Part shown: one piece after another, positions 1 through 7,658 of the stretch
How the letters are laid out: every line of letters begins with the position of its first letter
Position numbering within the stretch: the first letter of the stretch is position 1
Assembly (NCBI GenBank): GCA_015075365.1
Contig: JABTUN010000003.1
Location: 1,223,060-1,287,059 of the forward strand
DNA: 64,000 bases
Direction: 5' to 3'
From: Verrucomicrobiaceae bacterium
GTDB taxonomy: Bacteria; Verrucomicrobiota; Verrucomicrobiia; Verrucomicrobiales; Verrucomicrobiaceae
The notes under the pieces: model-generated
Database searches by the model: none
Told to the model about the DNA's origin: nothing
Seen by the model: only the letters and a program-made list of their open reading frames with translations
Made by a program: the position numbers and the translations under genes

Positions 1-200
1 TGAAGCGCTCCGTGCCTGGAGTGGCGATGGAAAACCGCCCGGCGCGCACCGGCGCGGGAAACAGCCAGGGCGGCGGATTCTTGTGATCCCGCCAGGGAGG
101 GAAAACGGAGGGGGCGGCTGGCTTTGCGGTGTTCATGAGCAGTTGGCAATGGAGAGGAGGTGAGCACCCGGTGGTGTTTGCAGCCTTGATGGCTGCCGGA

Positions 201-845
201 TCATGCGGCCAGGCCTGCGGCCGGGACCAGCAACGGGCGGAAAGCGTCCACGGCCTCGGCCCAGCAGTCAAAGTCATGCTCAAAACGCACGCTCAGCGCC
301 CAGCGGCCCTTGTTGGCGTCGGTGTTCTCGACATTGTGCGGGACATTCGTGCGGACGAGCGTGGGCAGGCTGATAGGGGAGTCGGACAGCAGGCGCACCT
401 TGTTCTTGGGCAGGTTTTTGTGAGTCTTGGAGCCCACGAAGCCATAGTGAATGCCGTTGAGCGTGCGGTACCACTCGTTCTCCTCCTCGGCAATGGAGGC
501 ATCTGGCTCCGTGCCTGGCGTTTTGACATCATACCAACGCATGACGGAGTCCGCGCCCGAGAGGTTCCAGTTTACGGCGGCCACATTTTTCCGCCAGCGC
601 CCACCTTCCAGGCTGACATCGGTGTGGATGATGCCGAGCGAGCCGGGTTTTTTATAAAACAGGGCGGCATCGCAGGCTTTGAGGCCCAGCCCCCGGAAGC
701 AGCGCAGTGTGGCCTGGTTCAGCACATCCTCGGGGCGCAGGATATGGTAATCATTTTGGTCCGTGTCCTCCGGCAGTCGCAGCGAGCGCGGGAGAGGATT
801 CTCAGGGAGAGCAAGGGCGCGGTGGTAGTCGTGGCTGGCAAACAT
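201..845 (-). CDS. Putative 2-oxoglutarate/Fe(II)-type oxygenase, possible peptide-modifying enzyme
   Basis: The product is 214 residues from the ATG at 845. It has a plausible jelly-roll iron site: HTD (H74, D76), a distal His in VPHN (H170) followed by arginines in RWALSVRF (R181, R187). An H-x-D...H...R order is usual in 2OG-Fe(II) oxygenases and Asp/Asn-hydroxylase-like cupins; the family call rests on these motifs only. It is the last gene of a minus-strand run behind three tandem double-glycine peptides, and a C39 exporter diverges on the other side, so a role in hydroxylating those peptides is inferred. The frame is open to an ATG at 902, but the extra 19 residues (rich in His and Pro) look non-coding and lie in a strong hairpin, so 845 is preferred. 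It could instead act on small molecules. Confidence 0.6.
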   Translation of the reverse strand: MFASHDYHRALALPENPLPRSLRLPEDTDQNDYHILRPEDVLNQATLRCFRGLGLKACDAALFYKKPGSLGIIHTDVSLEGGRWRKNVAAVNWNLSGADSVMRWYDVKTPGTEPDASIAEEENEWYRTLNGIHYGFVGSKTHKNLPKNKVRLLSDSPISLPTLVRTNVPHNVENTDANKGRWALSVRFEHDFDCWAEAVDAFRPLLVPAAGLAA

Positions 846-877
846 GATGTGCGGAGGGGGATGAAGTTTGTGGTTGG

Positions 878-912
878 AGGGGAGGCCATGCATGAGGTGC
901 ATGGCCTCCCCT
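878..912 (-). promoter_or_regulatory. Intercistronic 15-bp hairpin between peptide genes and oxygenase
   Basis: A perfect inverted repeat (arm AGGGGAGGCCATGCA, 5-nt loop) lies 17 bp past the last peptide stop and ahead of the preferred oxygenase start. There is no T-run, so it is not a standard intrinsic terminator. It could protect the upstream peptide mRNA, attenuate transcription or hide the GGGGAGG purine stretch and the upstream ATGs at 902 and 893. Any of these would give more peptide than enzyme. Seen: the hairpin. Inferred: its role. Confidence 0.6.
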
Positions 913-929
913 GCGGGTATGACGGTGGA

Positions 930-1034
930 TTACTTGTCGTTCTGCTCCTGCTTGCGGCCGCCGAGCGGGTTGCTCTTGGCGATGAGGTCGCGGAGGGACT
1001 TGACGCTGGTGGTCTTGATGGTCTTGGTTTTCAT
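930..1034 (-). CDS. Double-glycine peptide, tandem copy 1
   Basis: This 34-residue ORF is the third and last of the tandem peptides in transcription order. It starts MKTKTIKTTSVKSLRDL, continues to SNPLGG (Gly25-Gly26) and ends RKQEQNDK. The Gly-Gly fits the cleavage site of C39 bacteriocin-type exporters, and an exporter with that peptidase starts 0.67 kb away. The predicted product after cleavage is the charged octapeptide RKQEQNDK. It differs from copy 2 by two conservative substitutions (V for I, N for S), as expected for a maintained gene family. No Shine-Dalgarno site is seen. It could be a signal peptide, a toxin or a RiPP core; no function is known to me. Confidence 0.75.
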   Translation of the reverse strand: MKTKTIKTTSVKSLRDLIAKSNPLGGRKQEQNDK

Positions 1035-1082
1035 GGGTGTGTCTGGGTTTGGTGTTGGTTTTGGGCGGTGAGGGCAGGCGGA

Positions 1083-1187
1083 TTACTTGTCGCTCTGCTC
1101 CTGCTTGCGGCCGCCGAGGGGGTTGCTCTTGGCGATGAGGTCGCGCAGGGACTTGATGCTGGTGGTCTTGATGGTCTTGGTTTTCAT
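1083..1187 (-). CDS. Double-glycine peptide, tandem copy 2
   Basis: This 34-residue ORF is the middle of three copies spaced 153-154 bp apart. Its leader MKTKTIKTTSIKSLRDL is followed by IAKSNPLGG and the tail RKQEQSDK. Spacers between copies are also similar (TG-rich on the plus strand), so the whole gene plus leader was duplicated. Substitutions among copies are concentrated in the leader, while the post-GG octapeptide stays RKQEQ-[S/N]-[D/E]-K. This suggests that the tail is the functional part. It is probably co-transcribed with copies 1 and 3 and the oxygenase. Confidence 0.75.
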   Translation of the reverse strand: MKTKTIKTTSIKSLRDLIAKSNPLGGRKQEQSDK

Positions 1188-1236
1188 GGGTGTGTCTGGG
1201 TTTGGTGTTGGTTTTGGGGTGGTGAGGGCAGGCGGA

Positions 1237-1341
1237 TTACTTTTCGCTCTGCTCCTGCTTGCGGCCGCCGAGCGGGTTGCTCTTGGTGTCGAGGTCGCGG
1301 AGGGCTTTGGCGCTGGTGGTTTGGGTGGTCGTCGTTTTCAT
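1237..1341 (-). CDS. Double-glycine peptide, tandem copy 3 (promoter-proximal)
   Basis: This 34-residue ORF is the first gene of the minus-strand run. It starts MKTTTTQTTSAKALRDLD, has TKSNPLGG with Gly25-Gly26, and ends RKQEQSEK. It is the most divergent of the three in the leader, yet keeps the R-D-L-x7-G-G spacing and the octapeptide. The 5' leader is rich in A and C (ACAAACAACAAACACACAC type), with no Shine-Dalgarno site. The same kind of leader precedes the double-glycine repeat protein near 59.3 kb, together with a shared 80-bp upstream block. Confidence 0.75.
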   Translation of the reverse strand: MKTTTTQTTSAKALRDLDTKSNPLGGRKQEQSEK

Positions 1342-1387
1342 GGGTGTGTGTGTTTGTTGTTTGTTGGTTTGTGTTGGGTGTCGTGAT

Positions 1388-1467
1388 GCCGTGTGGCTGA
1401 CGGCGACTATCCTGCATCAGCTCCAAACAACCGGGTATCGGACCATGGTCCTAGGACTTTGGTCGGA
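1388..1467 (-). promoter_or_regulatory. 80-bp conserved upstream block, peptide locus 1
   Basis: This block lies 46 bp upstream of the first peptide gene. Its first 57 bp (1388-1444) are identical to 59350-59406 ahead of the repeat polypeptide, and the rest matches with a few changes. Read on the minus strand it contains a nested palindrome around GTCCTAGGAC, then a stretch that may hold a promoter, then a small hairpin GCCGT/ACGGC before the CA-rich leader. I infer a shared promoter plus operator and 5' leader. The transcription start cannot be fixed by eye. Confidence 0.65.
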
Positions 1468-1510
1468 GATGAGGCTGAAAAGCCCCACCCTGTCAGATTT
1501 TCATTCCCGC

Positions 1511-1542
1511 TATCCGACTTTAGTCCTAGGACCTTGGTCGGA
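1511..1542. promoter_or_regulatory. Compound palindrome upstream of the C39 exporter
   Basis: TATCCGACTTTAGTC is followed by CTAGGACCTTGGTCGGA, so the outer arms TCCGAC/GTCGGA enclose an inner GTCCTAGGAC palindrome. It lies about 160 bp ahead of the exporter start and opposite the peptide promoter block. The simple form TCCGACTTTAGTCGGA occurs at 51248, 57769 and 59631, with a one-base variant at 54956. Operator or REP-like repeat are both possible. Confidence 0.5.
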
Positions 1543-1698
1543 GTGGCAAGCAGCCGACCGTCCGCTAGCATGGCTCACATCACCACCCGGTTCAGCCATC
1601 GCCCCGTCATGGAGGAACTGAAAATGGCGGAATGGCTTTTGCCTTCGCACCCCATTCTAAGTTCCTCCGTTCGTGACCATTCTCCGTTTTCCATCGTC

Positions 1699-4656
1699 AT
1701 GCTCTCCGCCTCCACGCTCTCCGCCGCCCAGCAACAGCAGCTTCGTGCCGCTGGCGCGGCCCGCACCCTTACGTTTGGCATGTCACCAGAGCCCGCGGCA
1801 CTGCATCTCGTGGAACAGGGCTCGCTGCGTCTCTTGCTTGCCCAAGAAGGGGGCAAGGAAGTCCCGCTCGCCGTGCTCGAAGAGGGAGAGATCATCTGCG
1901 GCGGCCCCTCCTATGTCCTCCGCGCCACGGGTCAGGCCGCCGTTCGCACTTTTTCTCCTTCCGAGGTGCCAGGCGGCCTTGAAGCCATGTTGGCCTCGCT
2001 GCCATTGCAGATCGAAAATCTCGCCTGCATTCGTCAAAGCGCCGTTTTCGGCTGTTTGCCGGAAAAAACGGCCCGCAGCCTCGCTGAGCGTCTGAAGCGC
2101 CATGAAGCCAAAAAGGGCGAAATGCCGCGCACTGAGCACGAGGCGCCGCGCGGCCTCCAAATTCTCCTGCGCGGCCAGGCACGGGTCTTCCAAACGCTGC
2201 CGGAGAGCGAGCGCCGGGTGACAGTACGCTTCCTCCGCGCTGGCGATGCGCTCTCGCCGCCCGGTTGTGGTGTCGAAATGCTCACGGAGGGCGTTTTGCT
2301 GACACTTTCAGAGGATGAAACGAGCGCGCTGTCATCCCAGTACACGTCATTTCGAGGAATCTTCGCGCAAATCAACACGCCCGCTCCCGCGCAGACCGCC
2401 CGCGTGCCGTTGGATGCCGCGGCGCTCGTCCCCGAGGCCGCGAAGACCACGCCGCCGGACCAGGATGCCTTTGTCGATGACGAGGGCCGCTTCCAAAAGA
2501 ACCACACGAGCTGCCGCATCACCCATGTGCAGCAGATCGACGAGGCGGACTGCGGCGCGGCCTCCCTGGCCATGGTGTGCCGTTATTATGGCAAGGCGGT
2601 GAGCCTCACCCGCGTGCGCGAGCTGTGCGCCACGGCCACGGACGGCACCAGCCTGCACGGCATGTGCCATGCGGCGACGGAGCTGGGCCTCGCCGCGCGT
2701 GCTTTGAAAGTCTCGCGTCGCAATCTGCCGGTGATGCCGCTGCCGGCCATCGTGCATTGGGAGGGAAACCACTGGGTCGTGCTTTATGAGGTGACGAAGA
2801 AGCATGTGCGCGTGGATGATCCCGGCTTGGGCAAGCGCAAGATGACGCGCGAGGAGTTCGACAAAGGCTGGAGCGGCTACGCGGCGATCTTTGACTACAC
2901 CACCGCCTTTGAAAAAGCGCCGGAAGGCCAGGGCACGCTGCGCTGGCTGATGCCCTTCATCCGCGAGCACTACGGCACGCTGCGCCAGGTGGGCCTGCTG
3001 GCCGTCGTCGTCACCGCGCTGCAACTGCTCTTCCCCGTCTTCACCCAGATCGTCGTGGACCGCGTGCTCGTGGGCGATGATCCGGGCCTGCTCGTGACCG
3101 TGATCTGCGGCATGGGCGTGGCGCTGCTCTTTTCCCAGGCGGCGAATCTCATCCAGCAGTTCCTGCTGGCCTTTGTCACCGTGCGTCTCGATGCCAGCGT
3201 GCTGGATTTCCTCACGCGCCAGCTTCTCGCTCTGCCGCTGCGCTATTTCCAAAGCCGCCGCACCGGCGACATCCAGCGCCGTCTCGACGGCGCGCGGCAG
3301 ATGCGTGAATTCATGGTGCAGCACGGCGTGGCGGGTTTGCTGGCTCTCATTTCTCTCACGGGGGCGCTCACGCTGATGTTCATCTACAATCCGAAGCTCG
3401 GCGGTGTGTATCTGCTGACCGCGCCGCTGTATCTCACGCTCATGATTTTCGCCGTGAGGGTGCTGCGCCCGCTTTTCGCCGACATCGCGGAGAGCGAGGG
3501 GCGCTACGCCTCGCATCAAATCGACGCGATCAAAGGCATGGAGTCCGTGAAGGCCGCCGCGGCGGAGGTGGCCTTCCGTGACACGATGCTGAACCAGTTC
3601 CTCGGCGTCTCGCGAAAGCTCTTCCGCGCCAATTTCATGGCGATGACCTACGACACCGCGCTGCAAGGCATCGGCCTGCTCAGCACGGCCTGCTTCCTGT
3701 GGTTCGGCGCGAACATGGTGATGGCCCGTGAGATCACCACGGGCACCTTTGTGGCCTTCAGCAGCATCACCGCGCTCGCCAGCACGGCCATCCTGCGTGT
3801 GCTGCTCATCTGGTATCAATCCCAGCACATCGCCGTGCTCATCCGCCGCTTGAACGACATCTTTGAAAGCGAGCCGGAGCAGGGGCGCGATCACAGCCAG
3901 CTCGCTGCCGTGCCCACGCTCGAGGGTCACGCCGAGTTGCGCGGTCTGCGCTTCAACTACGGCGGCCACGCGCCCACGGACATCCTGCGTGGCATCGACC
4001 TGACCTTCACGCCCGGCAAAACGACCGCCATCGTCGGACGCAGCGGCAGCGGCAAGACCACGCTCGTCAAACTCATCTCCGGTCTGCTCGAACCGACCGA
4101 CGGCACCGTTTTTCTCGACCGTCTCGACTTGCGCACGCTAAACTACCGCGATGTGCGCCGCCACGTCGGCATGGTGCTTCAAGAGAACCGCATGTTCAGC
4201 GACACCATCGCGCGAAACATCGCCTTTGGTGTGCATGAGCCGGACATGGAGCGCGTCAAAGCGGTCGCGAAGCTCGCCGCCGCGCACGATTTCATCACGA
4301 AGCTGCCCATGGGCTACGAAACGAAGATCGGCGAGAGCGGCATGGGCCTCTCCGGCGGCCAGATGCAGCGCATCGCCATCGCCCGCGCATTGTATCCCGA
4401 TCCCGCGATCCTCATCTTTGACGAGGCCACCAGCGCCCTCGACACCGAAAGCGAGCGCGCCATCCAGGCGAATCTCGGCAAGATCATGGCCGGCCGCACC
4501 AGCATCGTCATCGCCCACCGCCTCAGCACGGTGCGCGACGCGGACTGCATCGTTGTCCTCGAACAAGGCGCCGTGGCCGAGCAGGGCACGCACGAGGAAC
4601 TGCTGGGCCGGAAAGGCTTGTACTGGCACCTGTGCAGCCAGCAGATGGCAGAGTAA
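1699..4656 (+). CDS. C39 peptidase-containing ABC exporter with cNMP-binding-like N-terminus
   Basis: The product is 985 residues from the ATG at 1699; the frame is open further upstream (another ATG at 1609), but that part looks non-coding. Residues 1 to about 260 resemble one or two cyclic-nucleotide-binding-like beta folds (for example VPLAVLEEGEIICGG). A C39 peptidase follows, with Cys285 in QQIDEADCGAASLAM, His in EGNHWVVLYE and Asp in VDDPG. Then come a membrane domain and a nucleotide-binding domain with Walker A GRSGSGKT (780-787), LSGGQ (884-888), Walker B ILIFDE ending at D908-E909 and H-loop AHRLST. All catalytic residues are present. The order cNMP-like, C39, TM, NBD recalls HetC-like exporters. 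Its role would be to cut double-glycine leaders and export the peptide. The HlyD gene follows after 21 bp. Confidence 0.93.
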   Translation: MLSASTLSAAQQQQLRAAGAARTLTFGMSPEPAALHLVEQGSLRLLLAQEGGKEVPLAVLEEGEIICGGPSYVLRATGQAAVRTFSPSEVPGGLEAMLASLPLQIENLACIRQSAVFGCLPEKTARSLAERLKRHEAKKGEMPRTEHEAPRGLQILLRGQARVFQTLPESERRVTVRFLRAGDALSPPGCGVEMLTEGVLLTLSEDETSALSSQYTSFRGIFAQINTPAPAQTARVPLDAAALVPEAAKTTPPDQDAFVDDEGRFQKNHTSCRITHVQQIDEADCGAASLAMVCRYYGKAVSLTRVRELCATATDGTSLHGMCHAATELGLAARALKVSRRNLPVMPLPAIVHWEGNHWVVLYEVTKKHVRVDDPGLGKRKMTREEFDKGWSGYAAIFDYTTAFEKAPEGQGTLRWLMPFIREHYGTLRQVGLLAVVVTALQLLFPVFTQIVVDRVLVGDDPGLLVTVICGMGVALLFSQAANLIQQFLLAFVTVRLDASVLDFLTRQLLALPLRYFQSRRTGDIQRRLDGARQMREFMVQHGVAGLLALISLTGALTLMFIYNPKLGGVYLLTAPLYLTLMIFAVRVLRPLFADIAESEGRYASHQIDAIKGMESVKAAAAEVAFRDTMLNQFLGVSRKLFRANFMAMTYDTALQGIGLLSTACFLWFGANMVMAREITTGTFVAFSSITALASTAILRVLLIWYQSQHIAVLIRRLNDIFESEPEQGRDHSQLAAVPTLEGHAELRGLRFNYGGHAPTDILRGIDLTFTPGKTTAIVGRSGSGKTTLVKLISGLLEPTDGTVFLDRLDLRTLNYRDVRRHVGMVLQENRMFSDTIARNIAFGVHEPDMERVKAVAKLAAAHDFITKLPMGYETKIGESGMGLSGGQMQRIAIARALYPDPAILIFDEATSALDTESERAIQANLGKIMAGRTSIVIAHRLSTVRDADCIVVLEQGAVAEQGTHEELLGRKGLYWHLCSQQMAE

Positions 4657-4677
4657 ACCGATTCAACCATCATCACC

Positions 4678-5859
4678 ATGCCTTCTTCTCCATCCTACAG
4701 CGACCTCTCCCAGCAGGCCCCCATGCTCCCACGCGATCCACCTCCTCGTGCGTTGCGGCTCATCGCCTGGTTCTTGATCGTCCTCTTCGTCGCGGTCATC
4801 ACCGCCGCCGTCCTCGTGCGTGTGCCTGAAACCGTGCGCTGCCGCTTCAAACTGGTGCCCAAAGACGGTGCGGATCCCATTCAAGCGCCGTATCAAGTCG
4901 TCGTGAAGGCCGTGAACATCGTCGAGGGCCAGGAGGTGAAGGAGGGCGACATGCTCTTCCTCCTGCATAGCGATGAAATCCGCGCCCGGCACACGCAGCT
5001 CCAGACCCTGAGCGCCGAACTGACCGCGAAAGAGGAAGGCGTGGTCAAACTGGAGGCGCTGCACACCTCCATGCTCGCCATCAAGAACGCGGAGATTGCG
5101 CAGACGGAGCGCGAGATCGTTTTCCGCCAGCGGCACACTGACGCGGCGAAAGCGCTTTCTGAAAGCACGGCGAAACTCGTCAAAGAGGGCGCCATTTCCC
5201 AGGAGGAGCACTTGCGCCGCCAGCTCGAGACAGCGCAGGCGGAGACAGACCTCGCATTGGCGCAAAAGACTCTCGAAATGGCCCGCCTGGAGCCGGAGCG
5301 GCAGGAAAACGACCGTGCGCACAAACGCCTCGCGGAAAAAGCGGAGATCAGCAGCCTGCGCAGTCGCATTGAGGCGCTCAAACGCGATCTGGCGAACACG
5401 CAGCAGGACCAGCTCACCATCCGCGCGCCTTACGACGCCGTGGTGATCTCCCTCACGCAGAAAAACACCGGCAACGTGCTCCAGCCCGGCCAGGAGCTCT
5501 GCCAGCTCGCCCGCATCGGCTCGGAGCCGCGCGCGCGCATGCTGCTCGTCGAGAGCGGCATGAGCCGGCTGGCCACCGGGCAGAATGCGCGGTTGTTTTT
5601 CGATGCGTATCCGTATCAACGCTACGGCACGCTCACAGGCACGGTGGACTGGATCAGCCCCGCCGCCGTCACGGACACGGATGGCACCGGCTTCATCGCC
5701 ACCGCGCCGCTCGACGAGCGTGCCATCCGCGTGCGCGGCGTGCCGCAGCCCGTACGCGTCGGCATGACCGGCGAGGCCCGCATCACCACCGGCAGCAACG
5801 CCCTCATCGAATACGCCTTCGAGCCGATCCGGCAGTTGCGTGAGAATTTGAAGCATTGA
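4678..5859 (+). CDS. HlyD-family periplasmic adaptor of the exporter
   Basis: The product is 393 residues. A short cytoplasmic N-terminus is followed by one membrane anchor (about residues 25-45, LIAWFLIVLFVAVITAAVLV), a lipoyl-like half motif (IQAPYQVVVKAVNIVEGQEVKEGD), a long alpha-helical coiled coil (about residues 105-250, rich in Glu, Ala and Gln) and the returning lipoyl half IRAPYDAVVISL with a beta-barrel C-terminus. This is the layout of membrane-fusion proteins in type I secretion. It pairs with the C39 exporter just upstream and probably docks to a TolC-like channel encoded elsewhere. The stop is followed by a short gap to an unrelated sulfatase. Confidence 0.9.
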   Translation: MPSSPSYSDLSQQAPMLPRDPPPRALRLIAWFLIVLFVAVITAAVLVRVPETVRCRFKLVPKDGADPIQAPYQVVVKAVNIVEGQEVKEGDMLFLLHSDEIRARHTQLQTLSAELTAKEEGVVKLEALHTSMLAIKNAEIAQTEREIVFRQRHTDAAKALSESTAKLVKEGAISQEEHLRRQLETAQAETDLALAQKTLEMARLEPERQENDRAHKRLAEKAEISSLRSRIEALKRDLANTQQDQLTIRAPYDAVVISLTQKNTGNVLQPGQELCQLARIGSEPRARMLLVESGMSRLATGQNARLFFDAYPYQRYGTLTGTVDWISPAAVTDTDGTGFIATAPLDERAIRVRGVPQPVRVGMTGEARITTGSNALIEYAFEPIRQLRENLKH

Positions 5860-5928
5860 GCGGCGCACGATTTTCATCGCCAAGGGGCGAAGATTCTGGC
5901 TAAAAGGGCGTTCAGACGCCTCCCAGCC

Positions 5929-7518
5929 ATGATTCGCTCCCTATTCGCCACCCTCGCCCTCGCGGTCACCGCCAGCGCCGCGCAGCCGCCGAACATTGTT
6001 TTCATCTTTTGCGATGACCTCGCCTATCAGGCGATGAGCTGCTACGGCGACAAGCGCAAGCTGCTCGAAACACCGAACATGGACCGCCTCGCGAAAGAAG
6101 GCATGCGTTTTGACCGCTGCCTCGTGACGAACTCCATCTGCGGCCCCATGCGCGCCGTCATCCAGACCGGCAAGTACTCGCACGCCAACGGCTTCTACAA
6201 CAACAGCAACAGCAAGTTTGATAGTTCCCAGCCGACCTTCCCCAAGGTGCTGCAGAAGCACGGCTACCAGACCGCCATCATTGGCAAATGGCATCTCATG
6301 ACGGATCCCGTGGGCTACGACTACTGGAACGTGCTCCCCGGCCAGGGCGCCTACTACAACCCGCCGATGACCGAAAACGGCAAGCAGGTGAAATACGAGG
6401 GCTACACGACCGACATCATCGGTGATCTCACGCTGAAATGGCTCGACCAGCGCGACAAATCGAAACCCTTCATGATGATGAGCCAGCACAAGGCCCCGCA
6501 CCGCGAGTGGGAGCCGCCGCTGCGGCTGCTCGGCTTTGACAACGACCGCGTCTATGAGGAGCCGGAGACGCTCTTCGACAGCTACAGCGGCCGCAGCAAG
6601 GCCGTGAGCGATCACGACATGGGCATTGACCGCACCTTCACGCCGCGGGATGCCAAACTCGTCATTCCGGGCAATTTGACCGAGGAGCAGAAGAAGGCCT
6701 GGAACGCCTACTACGAGCCGCGCAACGCGAAATACGCCGCCGCCGCGCCCACCGGTCGCGATCTCGTCAAATGGCGCTACCAGCGCTACATGCACGACTA
6801 CCTCGCCTGCGTGAAGGCCGTGGACGAAAATGTCGGCCGCGTACTCGACTACCTCGACAAAAACGACCTCACGAAGAACACCGTGGTCATTTTGAGCAGC
6901 GATCAGGGCTTCTACCTCGGCGAGCACGGCTGGTTCGACAAACGCTGGATCTTTGAGGAAAGCCTCCGCAGTCCGCTGCTCGCCCGCTGGCCCGGCGTGA
7001 TCAAGCCTGGCACCACCAGCGGTGAACTCGTCAGCCTGCTCGATTTTGCCAGCACCTTCCTCGACATCGCCCAGGCGCCAATGATGGAGGGCATGCATGG
7101 CCGCAGCCTCGTCCCCATCATGAAAGGCGAGACGCCCTCCGACTGGCGCAAATCCCACTACTATCACTACTACGAGTTCCCCGTGCCGCACCGCGTGCGC
7201 CCGCACTACGGCGTCATCACGGACCGCTACAAGCTCGTGCACTACTACACGCCGGACGTGAACGACTGGGAGCTGCTCGACCGCCAAAAAGACCCGCTGG
7301 AGACCAAGGACTTCTCTAACGACCCCGCCTACGCCGAAACCGTGAAGGAGTTGAAAGCCGAGATCGTCCGCCTTCAGGCCCAATTTGGCGAAACCGTCCC
7401 CCCGCCGCGTTTCACCCACGGCAACAAGGCCTTCGACAACGAACCGCAGCCACCCGGGCAGCCGAAGAAGAAGGGGAAAGGAAAGGGAACAGCGGCCGCA
7501 AAGAACAAGGCCGAGTAG
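5929..7518 (+). CDS. Secreted sulfatase (S1 family)
   Basis: The product is 529 residues with a signal peptide (MIRSLFATLALAVTASA). The metal-binding start NIVFIFCDDLAY and the activation motif are present; the latter reads C71-G-P-M-R-A, where most sulfatases have Ser or Ala in place of Met. The minimal C-x-P-x-R needed for formylglycine formation is kept. Later parts are typical: GKWHL, HKAPH, SSDQGFYLGEHGWFDKRWIFEESLRSP. The Lys/Gly-rich C-terminal tail is low-complexity. It likely desulfates polysaccharides outside the cytoplasm. The SUMF1 protein in this window lacks the cysteines of a maturase, so activation must come from a gene elsewhere. Confidence 0.92.
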   Translation: MIRSLFATLALAVTASAAQPPNIVFIFCDDLAYQAMSCYGDKRKLLETPNMDRLAKEGMRFDRCLVTNSICGPMRAVIQTGKYSHANGFYNNSNSKFDSSQPTFPKVLQKHGYQTAIIGKWHLMTDPVGYDYWNVLPGQGAYYNPPMTENGKQVKYEGYTTDIIGDLTLKWLDQRDKSKPFMMMSQHKAPHREWEPPLRLLGFDNDRVYEEPETLFDSYSGRSKAVSDHDMGIDRTFTPRDAKLVIPGNLTEEQKKAWNAYYEPRNAKYAAAAPTGRDLVKWRYQRYMHDYLACVKAVDENVGRVLDYLDKNDLTKNTVVILSSDQGFYLGEHGWFDKRWIFEESLRSPLLARWPGVIKPGTTSGELVSLLDFASTFLDIAQAPMMEGMHGRSLVPIMKGETPSDWRKSHYYHYYEFPVPHRVRPHYGVITDRYKLVHYYTPDVNDWELLDRQKDPLETKDFSNDPAYAETVKELKAEIVRLQAQFGETVPPPRFTHGNKAFDNEPQPPGQPKKKGKGKGTAAAKNKAE

Positions 7519-7527
7519 GCTGACGGT

Positions 7528-7543
7528 AGCGGCTGCAGCCGCT
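7528..7543. terminator. Perfect 16-bp palindrome between convergent genes
   Basis: AGCGGCTGCAGCCGCT lies 9 bp after the sulfatase stop, in the gap between the sulfatase and the converging RCC1 gene. It could act as a bidirectional stem-loop terminator. There is no clear T-run, so support is modest. The rest of the 140-bp gap shows nothing recognisable. Confidence 0.35.
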
Positions 7544-7658
7544 GTCTTATCAAGTGGAGGGTGACACCAAGTCTCGCTGTACTCGAAAACGTCTCAGCGG
7601 TTCCGGTAGGGAACCGGCACCGACTGGCGCAATGGAGATGGCAGCGAGAAAACGCTCC

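Noticed and set aside
129..1400. 423-residue plus-strand ORF
   Set aside because: It is the antisense of the oxygenase and three peptides; its repeats such as VALGDEVA simply mirror the tandem peptide genes.
1184..1426. Minus-strand ORF starting MELMQDSRRQPHG, matched by one at 59119-59388
   Set aside because: Both share the start only because the DNA block is identical; the rest is unrelated low-complexity read-through of leader and peptide genes. A short uORF role cannot be excluded.
1393..1698. N-terminal extension of the C39 exporter
   Set aside because: The stretch crosses the shared upstream block and both palindromes and is Ser/Pro-rich; the family-like sequence begins after ATG 1699.
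2347..3969. 540-residue minus-strand ORF inside the exporter
   Set aside because: Antisense frame rich in His, Arg and Gln, typical of shadows in GC-rich genes; the plus strand has all exporter motifs.
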